From assembly GCF_027111275.1 (NCBI RefSeq), contig NZ_CP114286.1:992001-1056000 (forward strand): a stretch of 64,000 nucleotides of DNA, in the 5' to 3' direction. Of the stretch, positions 25,984 to 35,985 are shown one piece after another (positions within the stretch are counted from its first letter, which is position 1; every line of letters starts with the position of its first letter). The position numbers and the translations under genes are program-made. Source of the DNA: Flavobacterium luteolum (GTDB lineage Bacteria > Bacteroidota > Bacteroidia > Flavobacteriales > Flavobacteriaceae). Under the pieces are notes generated by a model. It did not search any database, was not told the origin of the DNA, and saw nothing but the letters and a program-made list of their open reading frames with translations.

Positions 25984-26766
25984 GTGCTTTTTCAAATAAA
26001 ATCTTACCTAAAATTTTTATGGAATTCTAAAAACGAACACGCGGTTCATTCGCCGTTCGTTTTTAGTTTACTGACAAAATGTTTCTACGATAAGAAAGCA
26101 AAGCCTGAATATACTATTCTAAAGAACTATAGGAAATCGCTTTTAGGAAATAAAAATTTCATCGAAGTAACTGATTTTGGCGTTGGATCAAAAGTCTTTA
26201 AATCCAACCGAAGACAGATTTCTAAAATTGCGCAAACAGCAGGAATTTCTCCAAAACGGGCAGAATTATTGTTTAGAGTAACCAATTATTTCCAGCCAAA
26301 AAATATCCTCGAAATAGGGACATCTTTAGGTTTAGCGAGTTCAGCTATTGCATTGGGAAGTAAAGAATCTTTTTTACTTAGTCTTGAGGGGTGTCAAAAT
26401 ACACAATCAGTCGCGGAAAATTTATTTAACCAACAATTTCCAGATTCTAACTTTGACTTTGTGAATTCAGAATTTAGCAAATTCTTAAAAGATGGCTCTG
26501 CAAATATCTGCGATTGGGATTTAATATATTTCGACGGAAATCATTCTAAAAAAGCAACTTTAGAATATTTTGAACTTTTGTTGCCAACAATCAACAATGA
26601 TTCTGTTTGGATTTTTGATGATATTCATTGGTCTCCTGAAATGGAAGAAGCGTGGGAGATTATAAAAAATCACCCAAAAGTAAAAGTCACAATTGATACT
26701 TTTCAATGGGGATTTGTATTCTTTAGAAGAGAACAGCCAAAAGAGCATTTTATAATTAGAGCATAA
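25984..26766 (+). CDS. Class I SAM-dependent methyltransferase
   Basis: The 260-residue cytosolic protein has the SAM motif NILEIGTSLGLASSA and later acidic motifs (WDLIYFDGNHSKKATLEYF; DSVWIFDDIHWSPEMEEAW), like catechol-O-methyltransferase-type enzymes. The substrate is unknown. The start is GTG at 25984, and the conserved domain begins soon after. It follows the FKBP gene closely and ends at a strong terminator. Confidence 0.85.
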   Translation: MLFQIKSYLKFLWNSKNEHAVHSPFVFSLLTKCFYDKKAKPEYTILKNYRKSLLGNKNFIEVTDFGVGSKVFKSNRRQISKIAQTAGISPKRAELLFRVTNYFQPKNILEIGTSLGLASSAIALGSKESFLLSLEGCQNTQSVAENLFNQQFPDSNFDFVNSEFSKFLKDGSANICDWDLIYFDGNHSKKATLEYFELLLPTINNDSVWIFDDIHWSPEMEEAWEIIKNHPKVKVTIDTFQWGFVFFRREQPKEHFIIRA

Positions 26767-26800
26767 AAAAAGACGATCATTTCTGATCGTCTTTTTTATT
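26765..26800. terminator. Bidirectional terminator
   Basis: AGACGATCA (26771-26779) pairs with TGATCGTCT (26784-26792), with As before and Ts after. It serves the methyltransferase gene and the converging lipoprotein gene. Confidence 0.9.
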
Positions 26801-26822
26801 TCTAATTCAAAATATTAAAATC

Positions 26823-27482
26823 TTATTTTTTTGCGTCTTTGTTTTCTTCAGATTTAGCTCCCATTCTGTTTACAGTATACATTGGTGCAAATTTGATTTT
26901 CAAACCAGCAATTTTTCTGTTATCCTCAGCAGAAAGACCTTCTTTTTCAACTGTATTTTTACGGCTGTCAAGAGCTTCATACATTAATTTGATTTCATCC
27001 CAGTCTTCTCTAGAATATTTGTCTTTATTGTTTTCTACAGTATGAACAAACTGCTGATAAACGCTATGAATATTTTGGGCGTTAACCCAGCTAAAACTCA
27101 TATCATCACCTATTTTTCCTGCGCCAAACAAAGCATCTCTTAACTGTTGTTTCGGACTAGGAGCTGGAGGGGCAAATTGGGCGGTCATTTCATTTTTAAA
27201 TTCCTCGTACTTAATTTTACTTGCATTTATTTTTTCTGTTGCAGCAGCATTGTCTTTAATATCAGCTAACGCAGCTTGCGCTTCCTGAGATCTTCTATCA
27301 TATTCTGCTTCAACACTTTTCCAATTGTCTTTTAAGTCAGCAGCTGCCACATTTTTAACAGAGTCAACATAGATTACATAGTTGTCTACTGTTTTTTGAG
27401 CTCTTTCTTGTTTTTCATCTTTACACGATGTTAACCCTAATACTAATAAAGCAATTCCTGTAGCTATTTTGATATTTTTCAT
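26823..27482 (-). CDS. Helical lipoprotein of unknown function
   Basis: The 219-residue protein has a lipobox ending LGLTSC (C20) and a charged, largely helical body with many Lys/Glu/Asp residues, such as KNVAAADLKDNWKSVEAEY. There are no catalytic motifs. The helical pattern suggests a periplasmic coiled-coil or stress-type lipoprotein, but I do not recognise the family. It ends at a shared terminator with the upstream methyltransferase and is divergent from the ABC ATPase gene. Confidence 0.75.
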   Translation of the reverse strand: MKNIKIATGIALLVLGLTSCKDEKQERAQKTVDNYVIYVDSVKNVAAADLKDNWKSVEAEYDRRSQEAQAALADIKDNAAATEKINASKIKYEEFKNEMTAQFAPPAPSPKQQLRDALFGAGKIGDDMSFSWVNAQNIHSVYQQFVHTVENNKDKYSREDWDEIKLMYEALDSRKNTVEKEGLSAEDNRKIAGLKIKFAPMYTVNRMGAKSEENKDAKK

Positions 27483-27772
27483 AATCTTGATTATTTAATT
27501 AATTGATTAATCAAATTTACCAAACGTTTATCTTAATAAATTACATTATTATCATGTTTTTAAAATTAAAAACATCTTAAAACTATAAAACATAAAAAAT
27601 AATGATAATTATACAAAATATCCTCAAAAAGATATAACATTTCTATTTTTTTTTAATGCATTATACAAAAGGGCATTTACAACTGTGCTTTGTAACAAAA
27701 ACCAATTCTGAACTACTTATCCTTTTTATTGAAAAGTGTTTTGTACTTTTAAATCCAAAATTGTAAAACGAA

Positions 27773-28465
27773 ATGGCTGAACCATTAATTAAAATAACCG
27801 ACATTAAACGAAATTTTACTTTAGGAAATGAAATCGTTTATGTTTTAAAAGGAATAGATTTAGAAATTCAAAAAGGAGAATACGTTGCTTTAATGGGGCC
27901 TTCAGGATCAGGAAAATCTACCTTAATGAATTTATTGGGCTGTTTAGATACACCAACTTCTGGTCGTTATATTTTAAATGGAAAAGATGTCAGCAAAATG
28001 AAAGATGATGAACTGGCCGAAATCAGAAACAAAGAAATTGGTTTCGTTTTTCAGACTTTCAATCTTTTGCCAAGAACAACTGCGTTAGACAATGTTGCGT
28101 TGCCTATGATTTATGCTGGTTACGGAAAATCTGAAAGAATAGCCCGCGCAACCGAAGTTTTAAAACAGGTTAACCTAGCAGACAGAATGGATCACCAGCC
28201 GAATCAGCTTTCTGGAGGACAGCGCCAGCGTGTTGCTGTAGCAAGAGCTTTAGTCAATAAACCTTCAATTATTCTAGCCGATGAGCCAACAGGAAACTTA
28301 GACAGTAAGACTTCTGTAGAGATCATGAAACTTTTTGGAGATATTCATGCACAAGGAAACACGGTAATTCTTGTAACTCACGAAGAAGATATCGCAGCTT
28401 ACGCACATAGAATTATCCGTTTACGAGACGGTTTAATTGAAAGCGACACGAGAAAAACTGTTTAA
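27773..28465 (+). CDS. LolD/MacB-type ABC transporter ATP-binding protein
   Basis: The 230-residue ATPase has Walker [11 protein letters not shown]-loop FQTFNLLP, signature [15 protein letters not shown], Walker B ILADEP and switch LVTHEED. The match to LolD/MacB partners is good. The permease is not adjacent, so it may serve a transporter encoded elsewhere, for example lipoprotein release or antibiotic/peptide export. It has a 290-base intergenic region upstream and octamer repeats downstream. Confidence 0.9.
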   Translation: MAEPLIKITDIKRNFTLGNEIVYVLKGIDLEIQKGEYVALMGPSGSGKSTLMNLLGCLDTPTSGRYILNGKDVSKMKDDELAEIRNKEIGFVFQTFNLLPRTTALDNVALPMIYAGYGKSERIARATEVLKQVNLADRMDHQPNQLSGGQRQRVAVARALVNKPSIILADEPTGNLDSKTSVEIMKLFGDIHAQGNTVILVTHEEDIAAYAHRIIRLRDGLIESDTRKTV

Positions 28466-28532
28466 CCGTTTATTTGATTAATTGTTTAATCGGAAAAGGA
28501 AAAACCAGATTTTAGATTAATTCAAAAGGAGA

Positions 28533-28577
28533 GAAACCTTAGAATCTTAGCACCTCAAAACCTTAGCATCTTAAAAA
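28533..28577. repeat. Period-8 octamer array, single orientation (locus 2)
   Basis: About five reverse-strand units of GRTNCTRA (GATGCTAA, GGTTTTGA, GGTGCTAA, GATTCTAA, GGTTT..) lie just before the PduO-type gene and end 3 bases before its ATG. Unlike loci 1, 3 and 4 there is no inverted partner array. Confidence 0.75.
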
Positions 28578-28579
28578 AA

Positions 28580-29149
28580 ATGAAAGTATATACCAAAACC
28601 GGCGACAAAGGCACAACGGCTCTTTTTGGAGGAACGCGTGTACCAAAAGACCATATTAGAATTGACAGTTACGGAACTGTTGACGAACTGAACTCTTATA
28701 TCGGACTAATCCGTGATCAGGAAATGGATTCGCATTATAAAACGATTTTAATCGAAATTCAGGATCGTCTTTTTACAGTTGGTGCCATTTTGGCAACTCC
28801 ACAAGAGAAAGAGGTTTTAAAAAATGGGAAACTTCGCTTGGAAAATCTCGGCATAATTGATTCGGATATTGAATTACTCGAAAATGAAATTGATAAAATG
28901 GACGAAAGTCTACCGCCAATGACGCATTTTGTTTTACCTGGTGGCCACCCGACCGTGTCACATTGTCATATAGCGCGCTGTATTTGCCGTCGAGCAGAGC
29001 GTTTATCAGTCCATTTAAGTCATAATGAACACGTTCCAGAAATAGCAATCACATACTTAAACCGACTTTCTGACTACCTTTTTGTCTTGGCACGAAAGTT
29101 GTCCTCAGACTTAAAAGCAGATGAAGTGAAATGGATTCCGCGTAAGTAA
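28580..29149 (+). CDS. Cob(I)alamin adenosyltransferase, PduO type
   Basis: The 189-residue trimeric helical-bundle protein has the N-terminal KTGDKGTTALFGG, SYGTVDELNSYIGL, and C-terminal signatures CRRAERLSV and YLNRLSDYLFVLAR of the PduO family. It makes adenosylcobalamin, cofactor of methylmalonyl-CoA mutase. The mutase chaperone gene meaB lies 16 kb away at 45317, so this and MeaB may serve the same pathway although not clustered. Confidence 0.94.
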   Translation: MKVYTKTGDKGTTALFGGTRVPKDHIRIDSYGTVDELNSYIGLIRDQEMDSHYKTILIEIQDRLFTVGAILATPQEKEVLKNGKLRLENLGIIDSDIELLENEIDKMDESLPPMTHFVLPGGHPTVSHCHIARCICRRAERLSVHLSHNEHVPEIAITYLNRLSDYLFVLARKLSSDLKADEVKWIPRK

Positions 29150-29266
29150 ACAGTTATGGTTTTCAGTTTTCAAACTGCAAGCTCACACAAAAACTGAATA
29201 CTTAAAAACACAGTAATTGTTGGCAAATTTTAGCTTTAAAAACTGAAAACTGTCACTGAAAACTGA
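29150..29266. repeat. CAGTTTTCAGT-family inverted pair
   Basis: Left CAGTTATGG and TTTTCAGTTTTCA (29151-29172) and right GAAAACTGTCACTGAAAACT (29244-29263) are inverted copies of one motif, about 70 bases apart. It starts at the stop of the adenosyltransferase. Related copies are at 18785 and 62819. Confidence 0.7.
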
Positions 29267-29315
29267 GCACTAACAAGGACGTTCTTAAATTTTATTAAAA
29301 TAAATCAAAATTTAC

Positions 29316-29345
29316 TTGTCTTTTTCAGTAAAAAATTTATTTTTG
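29316..29345 (+). promoter_or_regulatory. Promoter of DUF2795-secA
   Basis: TTG (29316-29318) and TATTTTTG (29338-29345) are separated by 19 bases, matching the Bacteroidetes -33/-7 pattern (TTG, N19, TAnnTTTG). The DUF2795 ATG begins 22 bases later. Confidence 0.7.
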
Positions 29346-29366
29346 CACAAACTAAACAGATAACAG

Positions 29367-29588
29367 ATGTATTGGACATTAGAATTAGCATCTTATTTAA
29401 GTGATGCGCCATGGCCTGCTAACAAAGATGAACTTATTGACTACGCCATTAGAGCAGGTGCTCCATTAGAGGTAGTAGAAAACCTTCAATCAATCGAAGA
29501 TGAAGGCGAGATATATGAATCAATGGAAGAAATTTGGCCTGATTATCCAACAGACGAAGATTATCTTTGGAATGAGGATGAATATTAA
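29367..29588 (+). CDS. DUF2795 small acidic protein
   Basis: The 73-residue acidic protein (many Asp/Glu; C-terminal EEIWPDYPTDEDYLW) matches the DUF2795 family of Bacteroidetes. It is encoded just before secA. The conserved core is WPANKDELIDYAIRAGAP. Its role is not known. It has its own terminator, so secA may be transcribed partly through it. Confidence 0.85.
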   Translation: MYWTLELASYLSDAPWPANKDELIDYAIRAGAPLEVVENLQSIEDEGEIYESMEEIWPDYPTDEDYLWNEDEY

Positions 29589-29602
29589 AAAATAAACCAA
29601 AG

Positions 29603-29630
29603 AAAAAAGTCTCATCATAGAGACTTTTTT
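29603..29630 (+). terminator. Terminator after the DUF2795 gene
   Basis: AAAAAAGTCTC (29603-29613) pairs with GAGACTTTTTT (29620-29630), followed by a T-run, about 45 bases before the secA start. Confidence 0.8.
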
Positions 29631-29674
29631 TTTGGTTCAAATACATATTATATAATAAAGAAATACAATAAATC

Positions 29675-32600
29675 ATGAGTTTCATAAACAGTATTATTAA
29701 AGTCTTTGTCGGCGATAAGTCGCAAAAAGATGTCAAAGCTTTACAACCTTACTTAAACAAAATCAAAACGTTCGAAGCTCCTTTAATGAGTCTTTCAAAT
29801 GACGAATTAAGAGCTAGAACCATTTATTTTAAAGATAGAATAAAAGAAGCTAGAGCTGACAAAGATGCTAAAATTGCTTCGCTTAAAGCAGAAGTAGAAA
29901 ACATCGAAGACATCGATAAAAGAGAAGACATTTACGATGCTATAGATGCTCTTGAAAAAGAGGCTTATGAAATCTCTGAAAAAACTTTATTGGAAATTCT
30001 TCCGGAAGCTTTTTCTGTAGTAAAAGAAACGGCTCGTCGTTTTAAAGAAAACTCACATATCGAGGTAACTGCAACTGCAAAAGACCGCGAATTCTCAGCA
30101 ACAAAATCATACATTACTATTGATGGCGAAAAAGCGATCTGGGCAAACAAATGGAATGCTGCTGGAAAAGATATCACTTGGGACATGATTCATTACGATG
30201 TTCAGTTAATTGGTGGTATGGTATTGCACGAAGGTAAAGTTGCCGAAATGCAAACGGGAGAAGGTAAAACTTTGGTTGCTACTCTTCCACTTTACTTAAA
30301 CGCTTTGACAGGAAACGGAGTTCACTTAGTAACAGTGAATGACTACTTAGCAAAACGTGATAGTACATGGAAAGCTCCTTTATTCGAATTCCACGGTTTA
30401 TCTGTTGACTGTATCGATAATCACCAGCCAAGTACAGAACAAAGAAAGAAAGCATACGACGCTGATATCACTTACGGAACTAACAATGAGTTTGGTTTCG
30501 ATTACTTAAGAGATAACATGGCACATTCTCCAAGCGATTTAGTGCAGAGAAAACACAATTTTGCAATTGTCGACGAGGTTGACTCTGTATTAATTGATGA
30601 TGCTAGAACGCCGCTTATCATTTCTGGACCAGTTCCTCAGGGAGATCGTCACGAATTCAACGAATTGAAACCAAAAATTGAAAACTTAGTTGCACAACAA
30701 CGTCAGCTAGCAAATGGTTTCTTAGCTGAAGCTAAAAAATTAATCAAAGAAGGAAATACTAAAGACGGAGGTTTCTTACTATTAAGAGCTTACAGATCTT
30801 TACCTAAAAATAAAGCATTAATTAAATTTTTAAGTGAAGAAGGAATTAAACAATTACTTCAAAAAACTGAAAATCAATACATGCAAGATAACAATCGTGA
30901 AATGCACAAAGTTGACGAAGCTTTGTATTTTGTGATTGAAGAGAAAAACAATCAAGTAGAATTAACAGATAATGGTATTAAATACCTTTCTGGAGATACA
31001 GATGCAGATTTCTTCGTTTTACCAGACATTGGAACAGAAATCGCTGCGATTGAAAAACAAAAATTAGATAAAGACGCCGAAGCTGAAGCTAAAGAAAGAT
31101 TATTCCAAGATTTCGGAGTAAAAAGCGAGCGTATCCACACTCTTACTCAACTTTTAAAAGCTTACGCTTTATTCGAAAAAGACGTAGAGTACGTTATCAT
31201 GGACAACAAAATTATGATTGTCGATGAACAAACTGGTCGTATCATGGATGGTCGTCGTTATTCTGACGGTCTTCACCAAGCGATTGAAGCTAAAGAAAAT
31301 GTAAAAATCGAAGCTGCTACTCAAACTTTCGCAACTGTTACATTACAGAATTACTTCAGAATGTACAACAAGTTGGCAGGTATGACGGGTACAGCAGTTA
31401 CAGAAGCTGGCGAGTTATGGCAAATCTATAAATTGGATGTTGTTGAAATTCCAACAAACCGTGGAATTGCAAGAATTGACAAAGAAGATTACATCTACAA
31501 AACAACACGTGAGAAATTTAACGCTGTAATCGAAGATGTTACTGAATTATCTCAAGCTGGAAGACCAGTATTAATTGGAACAACTTCTGTAGAGATTTCA
31601 GAATTATTAAGCCGTATGCTTAAAATGAGAGGAATCACACACAACGTATTGAATGCTAAAATGCACAAGCAAGAAGCGCAAATCGTTGAAGAAGCTGGTA
31701 AAGCTGGAGTTGTAACAATTGCAACAAACATGGCTGGTCGTGGTACCGATATTAAATTATCTCCAGAAGTAAAAGCTGCGGGAGGTTTAGCAATCGTTGG
31801 TACAGAACGTCATGATTCTCGTCGTGTAGACAGACAGTTACGTGGTCGTTCTGGTCGTCAGGGAGATCCAGGAAGTTCTCAATTCTATGTTTCTCTTGAA
31901 GATAACTTAATGCGTTTATTCGGTTCTGAAAGAGTTGCGAAAGTAATGGACAGAATGGGATTGAAAGAAGGTGAAGTTATTCAACATTCTATGATGACTA
32001 AATCTATCGAACGTGCTCAGAAAAAAGTAGAAGAAAACAACTTTGGTGTTCGTAAACGTTTATTAGAATATGATGACGTAATGAACTCTCAACGTGAAGT
32101 AGTTTACAAACGTCGTCGTCACGCATTGTTCGGAGAGCGTTTAAAACTGGATATTGCGAATATGCTTTATGATACTTGCGAATTAATCGTAAGCAACAGC
32201 AAAGTAGCTAATGATTTCAAAGGATTTGAATTTGATTTAATTCGTTATTTCGGAATCACTTCTCCAATTTCTGAAGCAGATTTCTTAAAATTATCTGATA
32301 TCGAAGTTACAGGAAAAGTATATAAAGAGGCTTTAGCATTCTATACTGAAAAAACAGAAAGAAGTGCAAGAGAAGCTTTCCCAATTATTAAAGGAGTATA
32401 TGAAGAGCCAAACAATCATTTTGAAAGAATTGTAGTTCCATTTACTGATGGAATCAAAACTTTGAATGTTGTAACAGACTTGAAAAAAGCTTACGAAAGC
32501 GAAGGTGCTCAATTGATTGCCGATTTCGAGAAAAACATCACTCTTTCTATTGTTGATGAAGCTTGGAAAAAACACTTGCGTAAAATGGACGAATTGAAAC

Positions 32601-33019
32601 AATCTGTTCAATTGGCTGTTCACGAACAAAAAGATCCATTGCTTATTTACAAATTAGAAGCGTTCAACTTGTTTAGAGGAATGTTGGATAACGTAAACAA
32701 AGAAGTAATTTCATTCTTATTCAAAGGTGATTTACCAGCTCAAAACGTTCCTGAAATTCATGAAGCAAGAGAAGTAGCTCGTCCAAAAGAAAATTTACAA
32801 TTAAGTAAAGACGAAATTCCAAACAGCGAAAGCATGAACCGTGAAGCTGGAGAAACTCAACAGCGTCAGGTTACTGAAACTATTGTTAGAGATATGCCAA
32901 AAATCAACAGAAATGATACTGTTGTTGTTCAAGAAATTGCTACTGGTAAAACAGAAACAATGAAATACAAAAAAGCTGAAGCTTTAATTGCTGCTGGAAC
33001 TTGGGTTTTAATTAACTAA
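29675..33019 (+). CDS. secA: Preprotein translocase ATPase SecA
   Basis: The 1114-residue motor drives Sec export. Walker [10 protein letters not shown], Walker [24 protein letters not shown], and [16 protein letters not shown] are all present. It is longer than the 901-residue E. coli SecA because of insertions, the largest between NBD1 motifs and the preprotein-crosslinking region (about residues 340-470). The C-terminus ends GTWVLIN without the cysteine/histidine zinc finger, as in other Flavobacteria (from memory). It is followed by a strong terminator. Confidence 0.97.
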   Translation: MSFINSIIKVFVGDKSQKDVKALQPYLNKIKTFEAPLMSLSNDELRARTIYFKDRIKEARADKDAKIASLKAEVENIEDIDKREDIYDAIDALEKEAYEISEKTLLEILPEAFSVVKETARRFKENSHIEVTATAKDREFSATKSYITIDGEKAIWANKWNAAGKDITWDMIHYDVQLIGGMVLHEGKVAEMQTGEGKTLVATLPLYLNALTGNGVHLVTVNDYLAKRDSTWKAPLFEFHGLSVDCIDNHQPSTEQRKKAYDADITYGTNNEFGFDYLRDNMAHSPSDLVQRKHNFAIVDEVDSVLIDDARTPLIISGPVPQGDRHEFNELKPKIENLVAQQRQLANGFLAEAKKLIKEGNTKDGGFLLLRAYRSLPKNKALIKFLSEEGIKQLLQKTENQYMQDNNREMHKVDEALYFVIEEKNNQVELTDNGIKYLSGDTDADFFVLPDIGTEIAAIEKQKLDKDAEAEAKERLFQDFGVKSERIHTLTQLLKAYALFEKDVEYVIMDNKIMIVDEQTGRIMDGRRYSDGLHQAIEAKENVKIEAATQTFATVTLQNYFRMYNKLAGMTGTAVTEAGELWQIYKLDVVEIPTNRGIARIDKEDYIYKTTREKFNAVIEDVTELSQAGRPVLIGTTSVEISELLSRMLKMRGITHNVLNAKMHKQEAQIVEEAGKAGVVTIATNMAGRGTDIKLSPEVKAAGGLAIVGTERHDSRRVDRQLRGRSGRQGDPGSSQFYVSLEDNLMRLFGSERVAKVMDRMGLKEGEVIQHSMMTKSIERAQKKVEENNFGVRKRLLEYDDVMNSQREVVYKRRRHALFGERLKLDIANMLYDTCELIVSNSKVANDFKGFEFDLIRYFGITSPISEADFLKLSDIEVTGKVYKEALAFYTEKTERSAREAFPIIKGVYEEPNNHFERIVVPFTDGIKTLNVVTDLKKAYESEGAQLIADFEKNITLSIVDEAWKKHLRKMDELKQSVQLAVHEQKDPLLIYKLEAFNLFRGMLDNVNKEVISFLFKGDLPAQNVPEIHEAREVARPKENLQLSKDEIPNSESMNREAGETQQRQVTETIVRDMPKINRNDTVVVQEIATGKTETMKYKKAEALIAAGTWVLIN

Positions 33020-33041
33020 TAAAAATCCAATCTTAAATATA

Positions 33042-33077
33042 AAATCCCCGATTACAATTGTAGTCGGGGATTTTTTT
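33042..33077 (+). terminator. secA terminator
   Basis: AATCCCCGA (33043-33051) pairs with TCGGGGATT (33064-33072), with an AT-rich loop that itself pairs as TACAA/TTGTA, and a T-run. It is 23 bases after the secA stop. Confidence 0.9.
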
Positions 33078-33166
33078 GTTTTTTATTATTAATAATATTC
33101 ATTTTAGTACTTTCTAATTAGAACCTTTTTCCTACATTTATCTCGCTAAAAATCTTTAACTCTACA

Positions 33167-33802
33167 TTGAAAAATCATCTAAAATCTTATTTCCCACTAT
33201 TACTTTTATTAGTTTTTAGTTACTTTTTTGTATTGATGATTAAGATCGCATTGCAGTATTTTCCATTTAAAACAGATGTTGCGTTTCTTCAAATAAAACA
33301 AACAGAAGTCACAGAAATCCCTCTATATATTCTCTTTTTTTATATTCATGTCTGCTCATCGATCTTTGTTTTATTGGCTGGGTTTACGCAATTTAATTCC
33401 AGCATTTTAAAAAAATACCCTATACTTCATCAAAGAATAGGAAAATTATATGTTTTCACCGTTCTTTTTCTCAGCGCACCTTCAGGATTATTCATTGGCA
33501 TTTTTGCGAATGGTGGTTTGTTTTCTAAAATATCATTTGTAACACTGGCTTTGCTTTGGTTTTATTTCACGCTAAAAGGATTTACCAGCATTAAAAAAAG
33601 AGATTTACATTCGCATAACACATTTATGTATAGAAGCTTCGCTTTAAGTTTTTCTGCCATAACACTTCGATTTTGGAAAGTTGTAATTGTAACTTTATTT
33701 CACCCCCCTCCCATGGATGTATATCAGTTTATAGCATGGCTCGGATGGATTCCCAATTTACTAATCATTGAATATTATCTTTATAACCAATCAAAAAAAT
33801 GA
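33167..33802 (+). CDS. DUF2306 membrane protein
   Basis: The 211-residue protein has about six hydrophobic segments, with the pattern HVCSSIFVLLAGFTQF, GKLYVFTVLFLSAPSGL and THNTFMYRSF-like DLHSHNTFMYRSFALS seen in DUF2306 proteins. The start is a TTG at 33167, the only codon giving the full first helix; a later ATG at 33236 would lose it. Function unknown. Its end overlaps the next start by 4 bases (ATGA), so the two are translationally coupled. Confidence 0.75.
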   Translation: MKNHLKSYFPLLLLLVFSYFFVLMIKIALQYFPFKTDVAFLQIKQTEVTEIPLYILFFYIHVCSSIFVLLAGFTQFNSSILKKYPILHQRIGKLYVFTVLFLSAPSGLFIGIFANGGLFSKISFVTLALLWFYFTLKGFTSIKKRDLHSHNTFMYRSFALSFSAITLRFWKVVIVTLFHPPPMDVYQFIAWLGWIPNLLIIEYYLYNQSKK

Positions 33803-34713
33803 AAAACTGTTTTTACTTATTATTTTTCGTTTTGCTTTTTTCATGCAATTCGAAAGAAAAAAAAGCTGTAGAAAATCTGCCTCCAAAACCTCAGGAACAA
33901 GAATTAATGACCGAGCTGTATGGCTCTTGGGTAGGTGATTTTATTGCAGAAGAAAGAAGCGGAGAAGGAACTGAAAACGAAATGTATAGCAATAAAATTA
34001 ATATCTCAATCAAAAAAATCACCTCTTCTGAAGTAATAGGACAAAGCATTGTTGCTGGAAATAACAGACCGCTTAAAGGCAGAATGACAAAAAAAGGCGA
34101 TAACATTCATTTTATCCTCAATGAACCTGGAGATGACAAAAATGATGGCTTTTTTGATTTTGAAATTAAAAACGACACTCTTCTTGTAGGTACTTGGACA
34201 GCAAATAATCCTAATAAAGAAGTAAGAAAAAGAAGTTTTGCACTTACTAAAAAAGAGTTTAGATATAATCCTTATGTAATGTTGCCTGAAGAAGGAATGT
34301 ATATTGATTATCAAAATCCTAAAATAGAAAAAGTAAAGTATGAAGAGGAAGAAAGTGAAGGGAGCGAAACAGGAACCGAAAATGAAGAAACAGAATATGA
34401 AAATGCATCCTTGTACAGGGTTGCTTCTGAGAAAATCGTAACGCTTAATTCATCCCTACAGAAATTTACAGAGTCAGATTTGAAGAATTTAAAGAAAATT
34501 GATTTGCAAATTCTCAGAAATACCATTTTTGCGAGACATGGACTTACTTTTAAAACCAAAACAATTCGTCAATTTTTTAATCAAGTCGAATGGTATATTC
34601 CAATGTATAGCAATGTAAATGATAAACTGACAACTTTAGAAAAACAAAACATTACCATCTTAAAACGTTTTGAAAAATATGCAGAAGACAATTATGATTC
34701 CTTCGGAAGATAA
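33799..34713 (+). CDS. YARHG-domain lipoprotein
   Basis: The 304-residue protein has a lipobox ending LLFSC (C16). The middle resembles a beta-rich lipocalin-like domain (SWVGDFIAEERS; VGTWTANNPN). The C-terminal 80 residues (DLQILRNTIFARHGLTFKT, FFNQVEWYIPMY) are the YARHG domain, found in extracytoplasmic proteins of unknown function. An acidic Glu-rich linker separates the two. It is coupled by ATGA to the DUF2306 gene. Confidence 0.88.
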   Translation: MKNCFYLLFFVLLFSCNSKEKKAVENLPPKPQEQELMTELYGSWVGDFIAEERSGEGTENEMYSNKINISIKKITSSEVIGQSIVAGNNRPLKGRMTKKGDNIHFILNEPGDDKNDGFFDFEIKNDTLLVGTWTANNPNKEVRKRSFALTKKEFRYNPYVMLPEEGMYIDYQNPKIEKVKYEEEESEGSETGTENEETEYENASLYRVASEKIVTLNSSLQKFTESDLKNLKKIDLQILRNTIFARHGLTFKTKTIRQFFNQVEWYIPMYSNVNDKLTTLEKQNITILKRFEKYAEDNYDSFGR

Positions 34714-34731
34714 GCTTTAAATTAAATATGT

Positions 34732-34789
34732 TTTAGCCTCTAATTCACATATTATTTTCTGAAAATACATTCATGAATTCGAGGCTAAA
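34732..34789. repeat. GCC(W)CGAATTC-family inverted repeat
   Basis: Arms TTTAGCCTCTAATTCA (34732-34747) and TGAATTCGAGGCTAAA (34774-34789) match with one mismatch around 26 bases. It lies between convergent YARHG and TrmH genes. A better copy of the family is at 45088-45199. Confidence 0.7.
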
Positions 34790-34795
34790 TTTCTT

Positions 34796-35464
34796 CTAAC
34801 TATTACTTGGATTATCTTGATAATATCTTTCCTCAATTCGCTTTATATCTTTTATAGAATTTTTAGCCCATAGCAAACGTTTTACTAAAATTTCTTCATC
34901 AGTTAATCTCCAATCAATCTCTGATCTTCGGAGTCTGTTTGTCAAGCTTTGAATAATAATCGCAGCCGAAACCGAAATATTCAAACTTTCTGTAAAACCT
35001 ACCATTGGTATTTTTAAGAAACCATCTGCATTGTCCATAATTTCCTGAGACAAGCCTTCTTTTTCTGTTCCAAAGAATAAGGCACTTGGTTTCGAAATAT
35101 CAAAATCTTCCAACATACAATCCTTTTCGTGCGGAGTTGTCGCGATAATTTGATACCCTTTACTTTTTAAATCAGAAAGGCAACCTGAAACCGAATCAAA
35201 CCGGTTGATGTCTACCCATTTTTGTGCTCCTAAAGCAATTTCTTTATCGATTCTTTTTCCAAAACGCTGCTCAATTACATTTAATTCCTGAATTCCGAAA
35301 ACTTCACAGCTTCGCATTACTGCACTTGTATTGTGCATCTGATAAACATCTTCTACTGCAACTGTAAAGTGTTTGGTGCGGTTTCCTAATACTTCTAAAA
35401 ATCTTTCTTTGCGGTTATCTGTTAATATATTTTCGAGAAAAGCTAAGTAATCTAAATCAATCAT
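34796..35464 (-). CDS. SpoU/TrmH-family RNA 2'-O-methyltransferase
   Basis: The 222-residue protein has all three SPOUT motifs: MHNTSAVMRSCEVFGI, LFFGTEKEGLS and ESLNISVSAAIIIQSL. It resembles TrmH (tRNA Gm18) in length and in its helical C-terminus; rRNA-acting relatives cannot be excluded. It is 64 bases downstream of the small secreted protein gene on the same strand. Confidence 0.9.
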   Translation of the reverse strand: MIDLDYLAFLENILTDNRKERFLEVLGNRTKHFTVAVEDVYQMHNTSAVMRSCEVFGIQELNVIEQRFGKRIDKEIALGAQKWVDINRFDSVSGCLSDLKSKGYQIIATTPHEKDCMLEDFDISKPSALFFGTEKEGLSQEIMDNADGFLKIPMVGFTESLNISVSAAIIIQSLTNRLRRSEIDWRLTDEEILVKRLLWAKNSIKDIKRIEERYYQDNPSNS

Positions 35465-35528
35465 TTTAATACTATTTTATCGCAAAAATACATTTTAAAG
35501 AAATCTTTTTATTGCTTTACCTTCATTT

Positions 35529-35900
35529 TTATTCAAAAATAGAACTTACAACGGTTTCAAAAATAGCATCTCTAAGTGATTTATTATTATCCTCATCTGG
35601 GAAAATTGGTTGGGGTTTAATGGAGCTCATTTCCAGCTTGAGCAATTTATTGGTATTGGCAAGAGAATAATAATGTTGTGATTTTGTATTAGTTGGCAAA
35701 AATCCAGGTTTTGGATTATAAATCGAATATGCTTTTAAGGAATACAAAAAGTTTTTATATTCCATAAAACATAATGGTTGCACTTTCACAAACGAAAAAG
35801 AAGTTATTGCACTATCTACATAAAATAAATTTCTATTTTTGGTTTGAGCACAAATAATTGCGGTTGTTAAGAATAGAAATAATAAAAACAGCTTTTTCAT
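35529..35900 (-). CDS. Small secreted protein of unknown function
   Basis: The 123-residue protein has a signal peptide (LFLLFLFLTTAIICAQ). The mature part has no known motif; aromatic strands such as RNLFYVDSAITSFSFVKV suggest a beta-rich fold. I do not recognise the family. It is transcribed ahead of the TrmH-type gene. Confidence 0.65.
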   Translation of the reverse strand: MKKLFLLFLFLTTAIICAQTKNRNLFYVDSAITSFSFVKVQPLCFMEYKNFLYSLKAYSIYNPKPGFLPTNTKSQHYYSLANTNKLLKLEMSSIKPQPIFPDEDNNKSLRDAIFETVVSSIFE

Positions 35901-35985
35901 TTTATAAAAGTAAGAAAAAACTATCTTTCCAATTTAATATATTAATGAACTTTGTAATATGCTACTAAAGAATAAATTTTAAAAA

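Noticed and set aside
28466..28579. Cobalamin riboswitch before the adenosyltransferase
   Set aside because: The gap is only 114 bases and holds an octamer array; no riboswitch-like pairing was seen.
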